A stretch of DNA of 64,000 nt from Piscinibacter gummiphilus (GTDB taxonomy: Bacteria > Pseudomonadota > Gammaproteobacteria > Burkholderiales > Burkholderiaceae_C): positions 372,001-436,000 of the forward strand of contig NZ_CP136336.1 of assembly GCF_032681285.1 (NCBI RefSeq), in the 5' to 3' direction. Both the position numbers and the translations under genes were made by a program. Under the pieces are notes generated by a model. That model did not search any database and was not told the DNA's origin. It was given only the letters and a program-made list of their open reading frames with translations. Below, piece by piece: positions 34,520 to 42,349 of the stretch (within the stretch, counting starts at the first letter, position 1; the number at the start of each line of letters is the position of its first letter).

Positions 34520-35104
34520 ATGAAGACAAAACTCGCGCTTGCCGCGCTGGCGCTGGGCGCCGCACACGGTGCCTGGGCGCAGCCGGTGGTGCGCCCGCTG
34601 GTCGGCATGGGCTTCACGTTCGGTGGCGACACGGTGGCCCGTGTGGTCTACAGCGACGGGGACTCCGACAAGGTGCGCGCCGGCGGCCTGGTGGCGTTCA
34701 CCACCGGCCTCGAGATGGCCTTCAGCCCGCTCGTGTCGGCGCAGGCCCTGATCGGCTACCACGTCGATGGCATCGCCGCCTCGAACGGCGACGTGAAGTT
34801 CGACCGCTACCCCGCCGAGCTGCTGGGCCACTTCCGCCTCACCGACACCTTCCGCGTGGGCGGCGGTGCGCGCTACACGGCGAAGGCCCGCACGCGCTCG
34901 TCGGGCGCGGCCAGCGGCACGGTGCCGAGCGAAGACTTCAAGCCCGCCTGGGGCACCGTGGTCGAAGGCGAGTTCACCATCGGCCGCAACCTGGGGATCA
35001 AGCTGCGCTACGTGTCGGAGAAGTTCGATTCCGACACCATCCCCGGCGCGCCCAAGCTCAAGGGCAATCACGGCGGCATCTACTTCGTCGGCTATTTCTT
35101 CTGA
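34520..35104 (+). CDS. Putative outer-membrane beta-barrel protein (tandem copy 1)
   Basis: 194 residues with GGAGG before the ATG. A signal peptide (residues 1-21, ending GAWAQ) leads to an all-beta protein with alternating hydrophobic strands. It ends in an aromatic C-terminal Phe (YFVGYFF), the usual BAM recognition signal. Internal marks are PLVGMGFTFGGDTVARV, RVGGGARYTAKAR and VVEGEFTIGRNLGIKLRY. It resembles the next gene over its full length. No specific porin or transport family is recognised. The last stretch of topB ends 55 bases upstream, so read-through is possible. Confidence 0.78.
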   Translation: MKTKLALAALALGAAHGAWAQPVVRPLVGMGFTFGGDTVARVVYSDGDSDKVRAGGLVAFTTGLEMAFSPLVSAQALIGYHVDGIAASNGDVKFDRYPAELLGHFRLTDTFRVGGGARYTAKARTRSSGAASGTVPSEDFKPAWGTVVEGEFTIGRNLGIKLRYVSEKFDSDTIPGAPKLKGNHGGIYFVGYFF

Positions 35105-35197
35105 GGTTTTCTGACGGTTCCGGGCCGAGCGGCCTGGCGCAGTGAGGGCTGCGTCACGTCTTCGTTTTCACAACAACAGCGCAACAGGGAGGTTTGA

Positions 35198-35785
35198 ATG
35201 AACAAGAACATCGCCATCGCCGCGGTGGCATGGGCCGCGGCCAGCAGCGTTCCGGCACAGGTGCTGGTCAAGCCAATGGTGGGCCTCGGCATCACCGCCG
35301 GCGGCGACACCATCGCCACCGTCTACTACCAGAACAGCAATGTCGACGAGAGCCGCGTGCACGCCGGAGCGCTCTTCGCCCTGCACGGCGGCATCGAGCT
35401 GCAATTCACGAGCCGGGTGTCGACGCAGTTCCTCGTCGGCTACCACGTCGACCAGGTGCGGGCGTCCAATGCCACCGTGCGCTGGAGCCGCACGCCCGTC
35501 GAGGCGCTCGGGCACTACTACCTCACCGACTGGTTCCGCCTTGGCGGTGGTGCGCGCTACTCGGCCAACGCCCGCCTGCATGCATCTGGCGTGGCGAGCA
35601 ACACCATCCCCAACACCAGCTTCAAGGCGAGCGTGGGCGGTGTGGTCGAAGGCGAGTTCTTCCCCTACCGATCGGTGGGCATCAAGGTGCGCTACGTGAA
35701 CGAGCGCTTCAAGGTCAACAGCAGCTTCAGCAACGAGACGCTCGACGGGTCGCACGGTGGCGTGTACGTGGGCTACTACTTCTGA
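35198..35785 (+). CDS. Putative outer-membrane beta-barrel protein (tandem copy 2)
   Basis: 195 residues, GGGAGG before the ATG. It is a paralogue of the preceding gene with the same order of features: signal peptide (to about residue 20), PMVGLGITAGGDTIATVYY, RLGGGARYSANARL, VVEGEFFPYRSVGIKVRYVN and a C-terminal Phe (GVYVGYYF). Eight predicted strands would fit a small OmpA/OmpW-sized barrel. Function is unknown. It is 93 bases after copy 1, and a GGCCGGG-CCCG-CCCGGCC hairpin at 35810-35827 follows. Confidence 0.78.
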   Translation: MNKNIAIAAVAWAAASSVPAQVLVKPMVGLGITAGGDTIATVYYQNSNVDESRVHAGALFALHGGIELQFTSRVSTQFLVGYHVDQVRASNATVRWSRTPVEALGHYYLTDWFRLGGGARYSANARLHASGVASNTIPNTSFKASVGGVVEGEFFPYRSVGIKVRYVNERFKVNSSFSNETLDGSHGGVYVGYYF

Positions 35786-35809
35786 CGCATCTCCTGTAAA
35801 CGCAACGCA

Positions 35810-35827
35810 GGCCGGGCCCGCCCGGCC
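35810..35827 (+). terminator. Possible weak terminator after the tandem barrel genes
   Basis: GGCCGGG and CCCGGCC form a 7-bp stem with a 4-base loop, followed by GCTTT only. It lies just before the AEC transporter start, so it may attenuate rather than stop transcription. Confidence 0.35.
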
Positions 35828-35836
35828 GCTTTCCAG

Positions 35837-36802
35837 ATGTACTCGGTCATCCTGCTCAAGCTCCTCGCCATCTTGCTGATGGTGGCCATCGGCTACGGGG
35901 CAGGGCGCATGCGCTGGCTGGGTGACCACGACCCGGCGCGGGTGCTGGGCTACGCGGCCTTCTACATCTTCGTGCCGGCGCTGCTCTTCCGCACCACCTC
36001 GCACATCGACTTCACCACGCTGCCCTGGGGCACGCTGGCCGCCTTCTTCGTGCCCATCGTGGTGCTGATGGTGGTGCTCTACGCGTGGCAGCGCCGCACG
36101 CCCTGCCTGCCCACCGCGGGCCCGAGCGTGCGGGCCATCACCGCGAGCTTCGGCAACACGGTGCAACTGGGCATCCCGATGGCGGCGGCGATGTTCGGCG
36201 AGCAGGGCCTGCCCATCCACGTGGCCATCGTGAGCCTGCATGCGCTCACGCTGCTCACCGTGCTCACGGCGCTTGTCGAGCTCGACCTCGCCCGCGAACG
36301 CGCCCGCAGCGGCGATGCCGAGGCGCACATCGGCCGCATGCTCTTCGACACCGCCCGCAAGACCATCATCCACCCGGTGGTGCTGCCCATCCTCGCGGGC
36401 CTGGTGTGGAACGCGCTGGGTGCGCCCACGCCCGCGCTCATCGACGAGGTGCTGGTGCAGTTCGGCAACGCGGTCGTGCCCTTGTGCCTGGTGCTGATCG
36501 GCCTCTCGCTTGCGCAGTACGGCCTGCAGGGCGCGCTGGCCGGTGCCGTGCGCCTGTCGCTGTGGAAGCTGGTGCTGCTGCCCGCGGTGGTGCTGGTGGT
36601 GGGGCACTGGGGCTTCGGCCTGTCGGGCCTGCCGCTGTCGGTGGTGGTGATGGCCGCCGCGCTGCCCACCGGCAACAACGCGCTCATCTTCTCGCAGCGC
36701 TACCACTGCCTCGAAGGCGAGACCACGGCCACCATCACCGTGTCGACCTTCGGCTTCGCCCTGACCGCGCCGGTGTGGCTGTGGATCGTGACGCACCTCT
36801 GA
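35837..36802 (+). CDS. AEC-family (auxin efflux carrier-like) transporter
   Basis: 321 residues with about ten membrane helices in two halves joined by a short cytoplasmic loop (ELDLARERARSGDAEAHIGR). Family marks are SFGNTVQLGIPMAAAMFGE in helix 4 and ALPTGNNALIFSQRY in helix 9. AEC permeases export or import carboxylates, malonate or malate in bacteria; the substrate is unknown. It is followed after 4 bases by an alpha/beta hydrolase gene, so the two are probably co-transcribed. Confidence 0.9.
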   Translation: MYSVILLKLLAILLMVAIGYGAGRMRWLGDHDPARVLGYAAFYIFVPALLFRTTSHIDFTTLPWGTLAAFFVPIVVLMVVLYAWQRRTPCLPTAGPSVRAITASFGNTVQLGIPMAAAMFGEQGLPIHVAIVSLHALTLLTVLTALVELDLARERARSGDAEAHIGRMLFDTARKTIIHPVVLPILAGLVWNALGAPTPALIDEVLVQFGNAVVPLCLVLIGLSLAQYGLQGALAGAVRLSLWKLVLLPAVVLVVGHWGFGLSGLPLSVVVMAAALPTGNNALIFSQRYHCLEGETTATITVSTFGFALTAPVWLWIVTHL

Positions 36803-36806
36803 TGCC

Positions 36807-37685
36807 ATGACGGTTCTCGAAACCTCACACCGCCTCGTCGCCGACGACGGCCACCCCATCGACCTGCACGTGTGGGCCGACGATGCAGCCCCGGTGCGCG
36901 GCGTGGTGCAGATCGCCCATGGCATGGGCGAGCACGCGCGCCGCTACCGCGCGCTGGCCGAGGCGCTCGCGGCGACCGGCGTGGCGGTCTACGCCAACGA
37001 GCACCGCGGCCACGGCGAAGAGGCGCTGCGCCGCCACGAAAAAGGGGAGCTCGGCCCGCGTGGCTTCCCGGGGCTGGTGGCCGACATGCGACGCGTGAGC
37101 GCGTTCGCCCGCGAGCGCCACCCCGGCGTGCCGCTCATCCTCCTCGGGCACAGCATGGGCTCGTTCGCCGTCAAGGTGTACCTGCTCGACCATGCGCACG
37201 AGGTCGACGCCGCGGCCTTCACCGGCACCGTGGCGCTCGACCTGGCAGAGGCCGGCAACGCCTCGGCCTGGAAGCTGGCCGACAAGGCCGCGGCACCGGC
37301 CGTGGTGCGTCGCACGCCCTTCGACTGGCTGAGCCGCGACGAGGCGCAGGTCGACGCCTACATCGCCGACCCGCTGTGCGGCCACCGGCTCAACGTGAAG
37401 TCGCGCCAGTCGATGTATGCGGCCTACGCACGCACCACGCCGGCGGGGGCCTTCCGCGTGGTGCCGCCGTCGATGCCGCTCTTCTTCTTCGTCGGCGGTG
37501 ACGACGCGATGCACCGCCAGCTCGCCTACTTCGAGCCGCTGGTGGAGCGCTTCCGCTCGGCGGGCGCGACCGACATCACGGTCAAGGTGTACCCCGGTGC
37601 GCGCCACGAGGTGCTGCACGAGACCCACCGCGACGAGGTGATCGCCGACGTGGTGGCGTGGGTGCAGCGGGTGCTGGGCGGCTAG
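36807..37685 (+). CDS. Alpha/beta hydrolase, monoglyceride-lipase-like
   Basis: 292 residues. The nucleophile Ser116 is in the elbow LILLGHSMGSFAVKVY. The oxyanion HG motif is QIAHGMGEHARRY, typical of the Hydrolase_4 (lysophospholipase/monoacylglycerol lipase) group. Candidate acid and base are in FFFVGGDDAMH and YPGARHEVLHE. No signal peptide is present, so it is cytoplasmic. It overlaps the stop of the convergent nadR-like gene by 4 bases. Substrate is not known; esters of glycerol or small carboxylates are likely. Confidence 0.88.
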   Translation: MTVLETSHRLVADDGHPIDLHVWADDAAPVRGVVQIAHGMGEHARRYRALAEALAATGVAVYANEHRGHGEEALRRHEKGELGPRGFPGLVADMRRVSAFARERHPGVPLILLGHSMGSFAVKVYLLDHAHEVDAAAFTGTVALDLAEAGNASAWKLADKAAAPAVVRRTPFDWLSRDEAQVDAYIADPLCGHRLNVKSRQSMYAAYARTTPAGAFRVVPPSMPLFFFVGGDDAMHRQLAYFEPLVERFRSAGATDITVKVYPGARHEVLHETHRDEVIADVVAWVQRVLGG

Positions 37686-38713
37686 TCGAGGCCGAGCGCC
37701 TGCTCGACCAGGCGCACGCGCGCTGCCACCGGCCCGCTGGCGCGCAGAGGCGTGATGCCGCGCTGCGCGAGTTGCGTCACGTACCAGTCGGTCTGCCGCT
37801 GCCGAAAGCCCGCGTCGCGCCGCGTGCCGTCCTGCACGAAGGGGAAGTCGGGCTCGCACAGCACCACGAGGTCGTAACGCCGCTCGGCGAGCGCCATCAG
37901 CGCCGGGTCGGCCCGGCCGAACTGGTCGAGCGCATAGAAGAGCGTGGTGAGCGGCGAGGTGTCGCAGGCGAGAAAGGGACCGGCCCGCGCCGCGGCCGCG
38001 TCTTCGCGCCGCACCTGCTCTTCAGCGATGTGCAGCAGGTCGGGCTCCAGCAGGACGCCGCCCTGGCGCTCCCACAGCTCGCGGCCGTATTCCGCGACGA
38101 AGGGCGTGCCGTGGCGTTCGGCGAGCGCTTGCGCCAGCGTGCTCTTGCCGCTGGACTCGCCGCCGAGCAGGCACACGCGTGGCACCCAGTCGGCCCACAC
38201 CGGCGCGGGCAGGTGGTGGCGGTGGGCCACGGGCTGCTGGCGGATGCGCGTGGCGCTCACCGGCACCGTGCTGCGAGCGCGGTCGACCAGCACCGGCGTC
38301 ACCTCGTGGCCGAAGACGCGCGACAGCAGCGCCGCACACGGCACGAGGTAGTCCTCGCTCGCGAACATCGCATCGGGCCTTTGCGGCAGCACCTCGGCCA
38401 GCAGCCACGCGAGAAAGCGCTGCTGCGTGAGGTCGTCGCTCGCATCGGGCGGCAGTGCCTGCGGCGCAAGGCCACGCTCGGCACAGCGCTGCGCGAGCGA
38501 CGCGTCGTCGAACACCCAGGCCTCGTGCTGCGGCCGGCAAGCCTGCAGCCAGCGCTCGCGCGCCGCGGCCTCGCAGCGCGCGGGCTCGGGCTGGCACCAG
38601 CTCAGCAGCAGCACCCGCTCGCACTGCGCCGCCGCGGTGTCGATCAGGTGCAGGTGCCCGTGGTGCAGCGGTGCGAACTTGCCCACCACGAGGCCAAGCG
38701 CGAAGCGGCTCAT
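37682..38713 (-). CDS. nadR: NadR-like nicotinamide-nucleotide adenylyltransferase / ribosylnicotinamide kinase
   Basis: 343 residues from the ATG at 38713, which overlaps the pnuC stop (ATGA). The N-terminal nucleotidyltransferase domain begins ALGLVVGKFAPLHHGHLHLI with the HxGH motif. The signature ISxTxxR-type loop appears as VPVSATRIRQQP. The C-terminal kinase domain has the P-loop VCLLGGESSGKSTLAQALAE. There is no N-terminal HTH, so it lacks the repressor part of enterobacterial NadR. The pair phosphorylates nicotinamide riboside and adenylates NMN to NAD. Confidence 0.9.
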   Translation of the reverse strand: MSRFALGLVVGKFAPLHHGHLHLIDTAAAQCERVLLLSWCQPEPARCEAAARERWLQACRPQHEAWVFDDASLAQRCAERGLAPQALPPDASDDLTQQRFLAWLLAEVLPQRPDAMFASEDYLVPCAALLSRVFGHEVTPVLVDRARSTVPVSATRIRQQPVAHRHHLPAPVWADWVPRVCLLGGESSGKSTLAQALAERHGTPFVAEYGRELWERQGGVLLEPDLLHIAEEQVRREDAAAARAGPFLACDTSPLTTLFYALDQFGRADPALMALAERRYDLVVLCEPDFPFVQDGTRRDAGFRQRQTDWYVTQLAQRGITPLRASGPVAARVRLVEQALGLD

Positions 38714-39264
38714 CGTGCCCGCTCCCTTCGCCAGTGCCACCAGCCATGCCAGGCGTTGAACCAGTACACCGCGTACAGCGTGGCCGTGAGCCAGAGCCCT
38801 CGCGAGGCGAAGAGCGGCACCGAGAGCGTGTTCACCAGCAGCCATGCCGGCCAGGTCTCGATGCGCCGCTGCATCAGCAGCAGCTGCGCCACCACGCTGA
38901 AGGCGAGCACGGCCGAGTCGGTGAACGGTGCGTAGGCGTCGGTCCAGTGCTTGAGCAGGCTGCCATAGAGCGCGGTCACCGCCAGCGCCGCGACGGCGAG
39001 TGCCGCGAGCGTTCGCGGCGAGGTGCGACGCACGGGCGTGGGCGCACCACCCTGCCCGTGCCGCCACAGGTGCCAGCCCCACAGGCTGGTGGCGATGAAG
39101 AACACCTGCAGCGTGGCATCGGCGTAGAGCTGCGTCTTCAGGAAGAGCGCGCCGAAGAGCGCGCAGCCGACGATGCCCGTCCACCACAGGTGCACGTTGT
39201 TGCGCGCGGCCAGCCAGATCGACGCGGTGGCAAAAACGTTGGCCGCGATCTCGAGCGGCGTCAT
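38710..39264 (-). CDS. pnuC: Nicotinamide riboside transporter PnuC
   Basis: 184 residues with about seven membrane helices. Family features are the WWTGIVGCALFGALFLK segment and the WPAWLLVNTLSVPLFASRGL segment with the conserved Trp and Asn that line the substrate site. PnuC takes up nicotinamide riboside, which is trapped by phosphorylation by the adjacent NadR-like enzyme. The stop and start overlap on both sides (ATGA), placing it between a PaaK-like ligase and nadR in one operon. Confidence 0.92.
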   Translation of the reverse strand: MTPLEIAANVFATASIWLAARNNVHLWWTGIVGCALFGALFLKTQLYADATLQVFFIATSLWGWHLWRHGQGGAPTPVRRTSPRTLAALAVAALAVTALYGSLLKHWTDAYAPFTDSAVLAFSVVAQLLLMQRRIETWPAWLLVNTLSVPLFASRGLWLTATLYAVYWFNAWHGWWHWRRERAR

Positions 39265-40628
39265 CGGGCGGTCTCGGCGCCGGCGAGGGCGCTCGTGTAC
39301 TGGCGCACCTTGTCGTCGGCCCGCAGCGCGGCGATCTCGATCGGCGTGTCGCCGAAGGTGGCGGCCAGGGCCGCCCGCAGCCGCGCTGCCAGCGCCGGCA
39401 GCGGCTCGTGCGCATCCACACGCAAGACGAGGCTGGCGTCGGCACGCTGGTGCAGCGCAAAGCGGACGAGCGCAAATGGCGCCATCGCCCGCGTGACCTC
39501 GATGTTGTTGTGCCAGCGGCCATCGGCACCGCGGAAGCGCACCGGCGCCCGCCCCTCCAGCCCCTGCAGCATCAGGCCCTGCGGTGTGCGCACGATCGAC
39601 GCGTGGTCGCCGGTGCGGTAGCGCAGCAGCGGCAGCCAGGGGTTGAAGCCGCCGGTGACCACGATCTCGCCACGCTCACCGGGCGGCAGGCTGCGGCCGG
39701 CGTCGTCGACCACCTCGATCAACAGGCGCGGCTGCAGCGGCACGAAGCCGCCGAGCGTCGGCACTTCGACCGCCACCGGCCCCACCTCGTTCAGCGAATA
39801 GAGGTTAAGCACGGGGCAGGCGAACGCGGCTTCCAGCTCGGCGCGCAGCCCGGCCGAGAGCGCCATCGAGGTCGACAGCAAGGCACGCGGCCGGTGCCGC
39901 AGGCCCAGGCGCAGCAGCTCGGCCAGCGACACCGGGTCGCCCGAGATCAGCTCGGGCGCCATCGCATCGAGGTACGCCGCGCGGTCGCCGGGATGCCGCC
40001 ACTCGCCCGGGTGCAGGTTGATCTTGGCGAGCCCGCATTCGCGCTGCAGCGGGTTGACCGACACGTAGGTGAAGCAACGCTGCTGGAAGCCCGCCAGCAC
40101 GATCCCCACGTCGCCCACGCCCGCCTTCGGCACGATGCCGAACAGCGCCAGCGCGCGCCGGTGGTGGGCGTAGTAGTCGCAGGCCACGCGCGGATGCGAG
40201 GGCACACGCAGCGGGTGGCCGGTGGTGCCGCTGGTGGAAAAGCAGATCAGCTCGTCGAGCGGCAGGCTGCGCGGAACGTGCGCAGCCAGCTGCGTGGCGA
40301 GCGCGTGGCGGTCCATCGTCGGCAGCTGTGCAAACGGCAGCGCGGCCTTGCCGGCATGTGCGTCGACGCCGTGCGCACACCGCGCGACGAACGGGCCGAC
40401 CCACGCGGGCAGCGGCTCGCCGGCCAGCCAGTCGGGCGCTGCGCGGCGCTGCCACCACGCGTGGCGCGCACGCGCCTGCCAGCGCTCGGCCAAGCCGAGG
40501 CGGTGCCCGCTGAAATCGCGGAAGCGTGGCGCCTGCGGGTGCTCGCGCAGGTGGCGCAGCAGGGCGCGTCCGTGGGCCGACAGGCCGGGCAGGCGCGTGG
40601 GGGAGAAGAGCTCGCGCAGGTCGGTCAC
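39261..40628 (-). CDS. AMP-binding enzyme, PaaK/CapK-like
   Basis: 455 residues from a GTG at 40628. The ATP-binding P-loop is ICFSTSGTTGHPLRVPSH. The later motifs are LYSLNEVGPVAVEV and LLRYRTGDHASIV, as in phenylacetate-CoA ligase and CapK-like adenylating proteins. The C-terminal small domain is present (VRFRGADGRWHNNIEVTRAM). The carboxylate substrate is not known. It heads the pnuC-nadR group, which is an unusual neighbour for NAD salvage. A preceding membrane protein gene is 7 bases away. Confidence 0.85.
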   Translation of the reverse strand: MTDLRELFSPTRLPGLSAHGRALLRHLREHPQAPRFRDFSGHRLGLAERWQARARHAWWQRRAAPDWLAGEPLPAWVGPFVARCAHGVDAHAGKAALPFAQLPTMDRHALATQLAAHVPRSLPLDELICFSTSGTTGHPLRVPSHPRVACDYYAHHRRALALFGIVPKAGVGDVGIVLAGFQQRCFTYVSVNPLQRECGLAKINLHPGEWRHPGDRAAYLDAMAPELISGDPVSLAELLRLGLRHRPRALLSTSMALSAGLRAELEAAFACPVLNLYSLNEVGPVAVEVPTLGGFVPLQPRLLIEVVDDAGRSLPPGERGEIVVTGGFNPWLPLLRYRTGDHASIVRTPQGLMLQGLEGRAPVRFRGADGRWHNNIEVTRAMAPFALVRFALHQRADASLVLRVDAHEPLPALAARLRAALAATFGDTPIEIAALRADDKVRQYTSALAGAETAR

Positions 40629-40635
40629 GGGGGCT

Positions 40636-41259
40636 TCAGTCGCGCGTGTACTTGTCGGCCGCTTCCTGCGCCGCGGCGCTGTCGAGCCGCTGTTGCAGCA
40701 GGTCTTCGCGCGGGACGGAGGGGGGTGCCGGTGGCGGTGGTGGTGGCTCGGGGACCGGCGTGCGCAACTGCTTCCACAGCCCGGCCGCCAGCATCGGCAG
40801 CGTGATGAAGAGCAGCGCGTCGTGCAGCCGGTGCAGGCCGGCGAGGCCGCCGAGCCAGAGCGCGATCAGCACGATCCAGCCATGCAGGGCCACGAGTGCC
40901 GACAACGCGAACACCATGAAGAGCGCGCGGCTCGCCGCGAGCGCCACCACGGCCAGCAGCGCCAGCACCACCGGCGCGCCCAGCCAGACGAAGAGCGGCA
41001 GCGGCCACTGCGCGAGGCCGTGCCGCGCGCCGCGCAGCATCAGCACCATCGTCACACCGCCCGCGGCACAGGTGAGCAGCTGGCGCCAGGGCCGCGAGAG
41101 GTCGGTGCGCAGCGCACCGCCGGCCGCCACCAGCGCGGCGAGCGGCAGCAGCACCCAGGCGAGCGTCCAGTGGAGGTGCTGGGCGATGTCCAAGGCGGCC
41201 GATCGAACGCCGGGGGTCAGAACCCGGCCTGCGCCAGCATCGCCTCGCTCACCGCCCAC
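40636..41259 (-). CDS. Hypothetical membrane protein with proline-rich tail
   Basis: 207 residues if the GTG at 41259 is used, overlapping the upstream SDR gene by 43 bases. A TTG at 41193 (185 residues) would remove the overlap and start just before the first helix. About four or five membrane helices are visible (TLAWVLLPLAALVAAGG, PLPLFVWLGAPVVLALLAVV, ALFMVFALSALVALHGWIVL). The cytoplasmic tail is Pro-rich (PVPEPPPPPPAPPSVP) and ends in a charged helix. I do not recognise the family. Confidence 0.7.
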   Translation of the reverse strand: MGGERGDAGAGRVLTPGVRSAALDIAQHLHWTLAWVLLPLAALVAAGGALRTDLSRPWRQLLTCAAGGVTMVLMLRGARHGLAQWPLPLFVWLGAPVVLALLAVVALAASRALFMVFALSALVALHGWIVLIALWLGGLAGLHRLHDALLFITLPMLAAGLWKQLRTPVPEPPPPPPAPPSVPREDLLQQRLDSAAAQEAADKYTRD

Positions 41260-42200
41260 AGCCGGGCGGCGGCGTCACGGTCGCGCACGTGGGCCACGTA
41301 GCCATAGCGGCGCTCGCCTTCGGGCGAGGGCACGGCCTCGTTGCAGTCTTCGAGGTAGAGCCCGCCGTGGCCTTGCAGCTCGGGGGCGGTCGCGGCCCAC
41401 ACCGTGGTGGCCGCACCTTGCTCGGGCGTCTTGAAGCCGGGCGGGAGCTCACCCGGCGCCGCACCGGGCTTCACCCAGCCCATCGCTTCCATCTCTTCGC
41501 GCGTGATGTGGCGCGAGAGGCCCGTCCTGATCCCGCCCGGGTGCACCGCGTTGGCGGTGAGGCCGTCTTTCGCGTGCAGCGTGTCGAGGTGCAGCGCCAT
41601 CAGCGCGTTGGCGGTCTTGGCCTGGCCGTAGGCCTTCCACTTGTTGTACTCGCGCGTCTGAAAGTGGATGTCGTCGAACACGATCGGGCTCAGCCGGTGG
41701 CCCGACGAGCTGAGCGCCACCACGCGGGGCGCCTCGCTCTGCAGGAGCACCGGCAGCAGCGCACGCGTCAGCGCGAAGTGGCCGAGGTGGTTGGTGGCGA
41801 ATTGCGCTTCCCAGCCGAGGGTGTTGCGGCTGAGCGGGCAGGCCATGATGCCGGCGTTGTTGACGAGCACGTGCAGTGGCTCGCCGCGGGCGCGCCAGTC
41901 GTCGGCGAACTGCTTCACGCTCGCGAGGTCGGCCAGGTCGAGCCGGGCCACGCGGATGTTGGGGTTGCCGGTGTCGCCGCTCAGCGCCGTGGCGGCGGCG
42001 TCGCCCTGGGCCATGTCGCGCACGGCGAGCGTGAGCGTCGCACCGGCCTTGGCCAGGGCCCGCGAGGTCTCCAGGCCGAGGCCGGAGGCGCCGCCTGTCA
42101 CGAGCATGTGGCGGCCGGCCAGCGACAGGCCTTCCACCACCTCCAGGGCGGTGCTCTTGCGGTTGAAACGCGAGGTGACGCGTGAGGTGTCGTTGCTCAT
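41217..42200 (-). CDS. Short-chain dehydrogenase, retinol-dehydrogenase-like
   Basis: 327 residues from the ATG at 42200, with AGGAGAGG upstream. The cofactor site is [20 protein letters not shown] with an Arg-Asp (AVRDMAQG) after the second strand, compatible with NADP. NNAGIMACPLS and the catalytic YGQAKTANAL with Ser in ALSSSGHRL complete the active site. The length and C-terminal extension are those of the retinol dehydrogenase/WWOX-like SDR group. The physiological alcohol or carbonyl substrate is unknown. It is divergent from the chemoreceptor gene. Confidence 0.9.
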   Translation of the reverse strand: MSNDTSRVTSRFNRKSTALEVVEGLSLAGRHMLVTGGASGLGLETSRALAKAGATLTLAVRDMAQGDAAATALSGDTGNPNIRVARLDLADLASVKQFADDWRARGEPLHVLVNNAGIMACPLSRNTLGWEAQFATNHLGHFALTRALLPVLLQSEAPRVVALSSSGHRLSPIVFDDIHFQTREYNKWKAYGQAKTANALMALHLDTLHAKDGLTANAVHPGGIRTGLSRHITREEMEAMGWVKPGAAPGELPPGFKTPEQGAATTVWAATAPELQGHGGLYLEDCNEAVPSPEGERRYGYVAHVRDRDAAARLWAVSEAMLAQAGF

Positions 42201-42349
42201 GAAGCCTCTCCTGGTGTGATGTATTTGGGGGTGAACCGACTCTACCCCCGGCCCGTGTCGCCATTGTTCCGATAGCCGCACCGCGGCTTTCAGTTCGGGC
42301 CCCGGCCCGCCGATAAGGAGCGAACGAACCCGGCCCGACGGAGGTCCTC

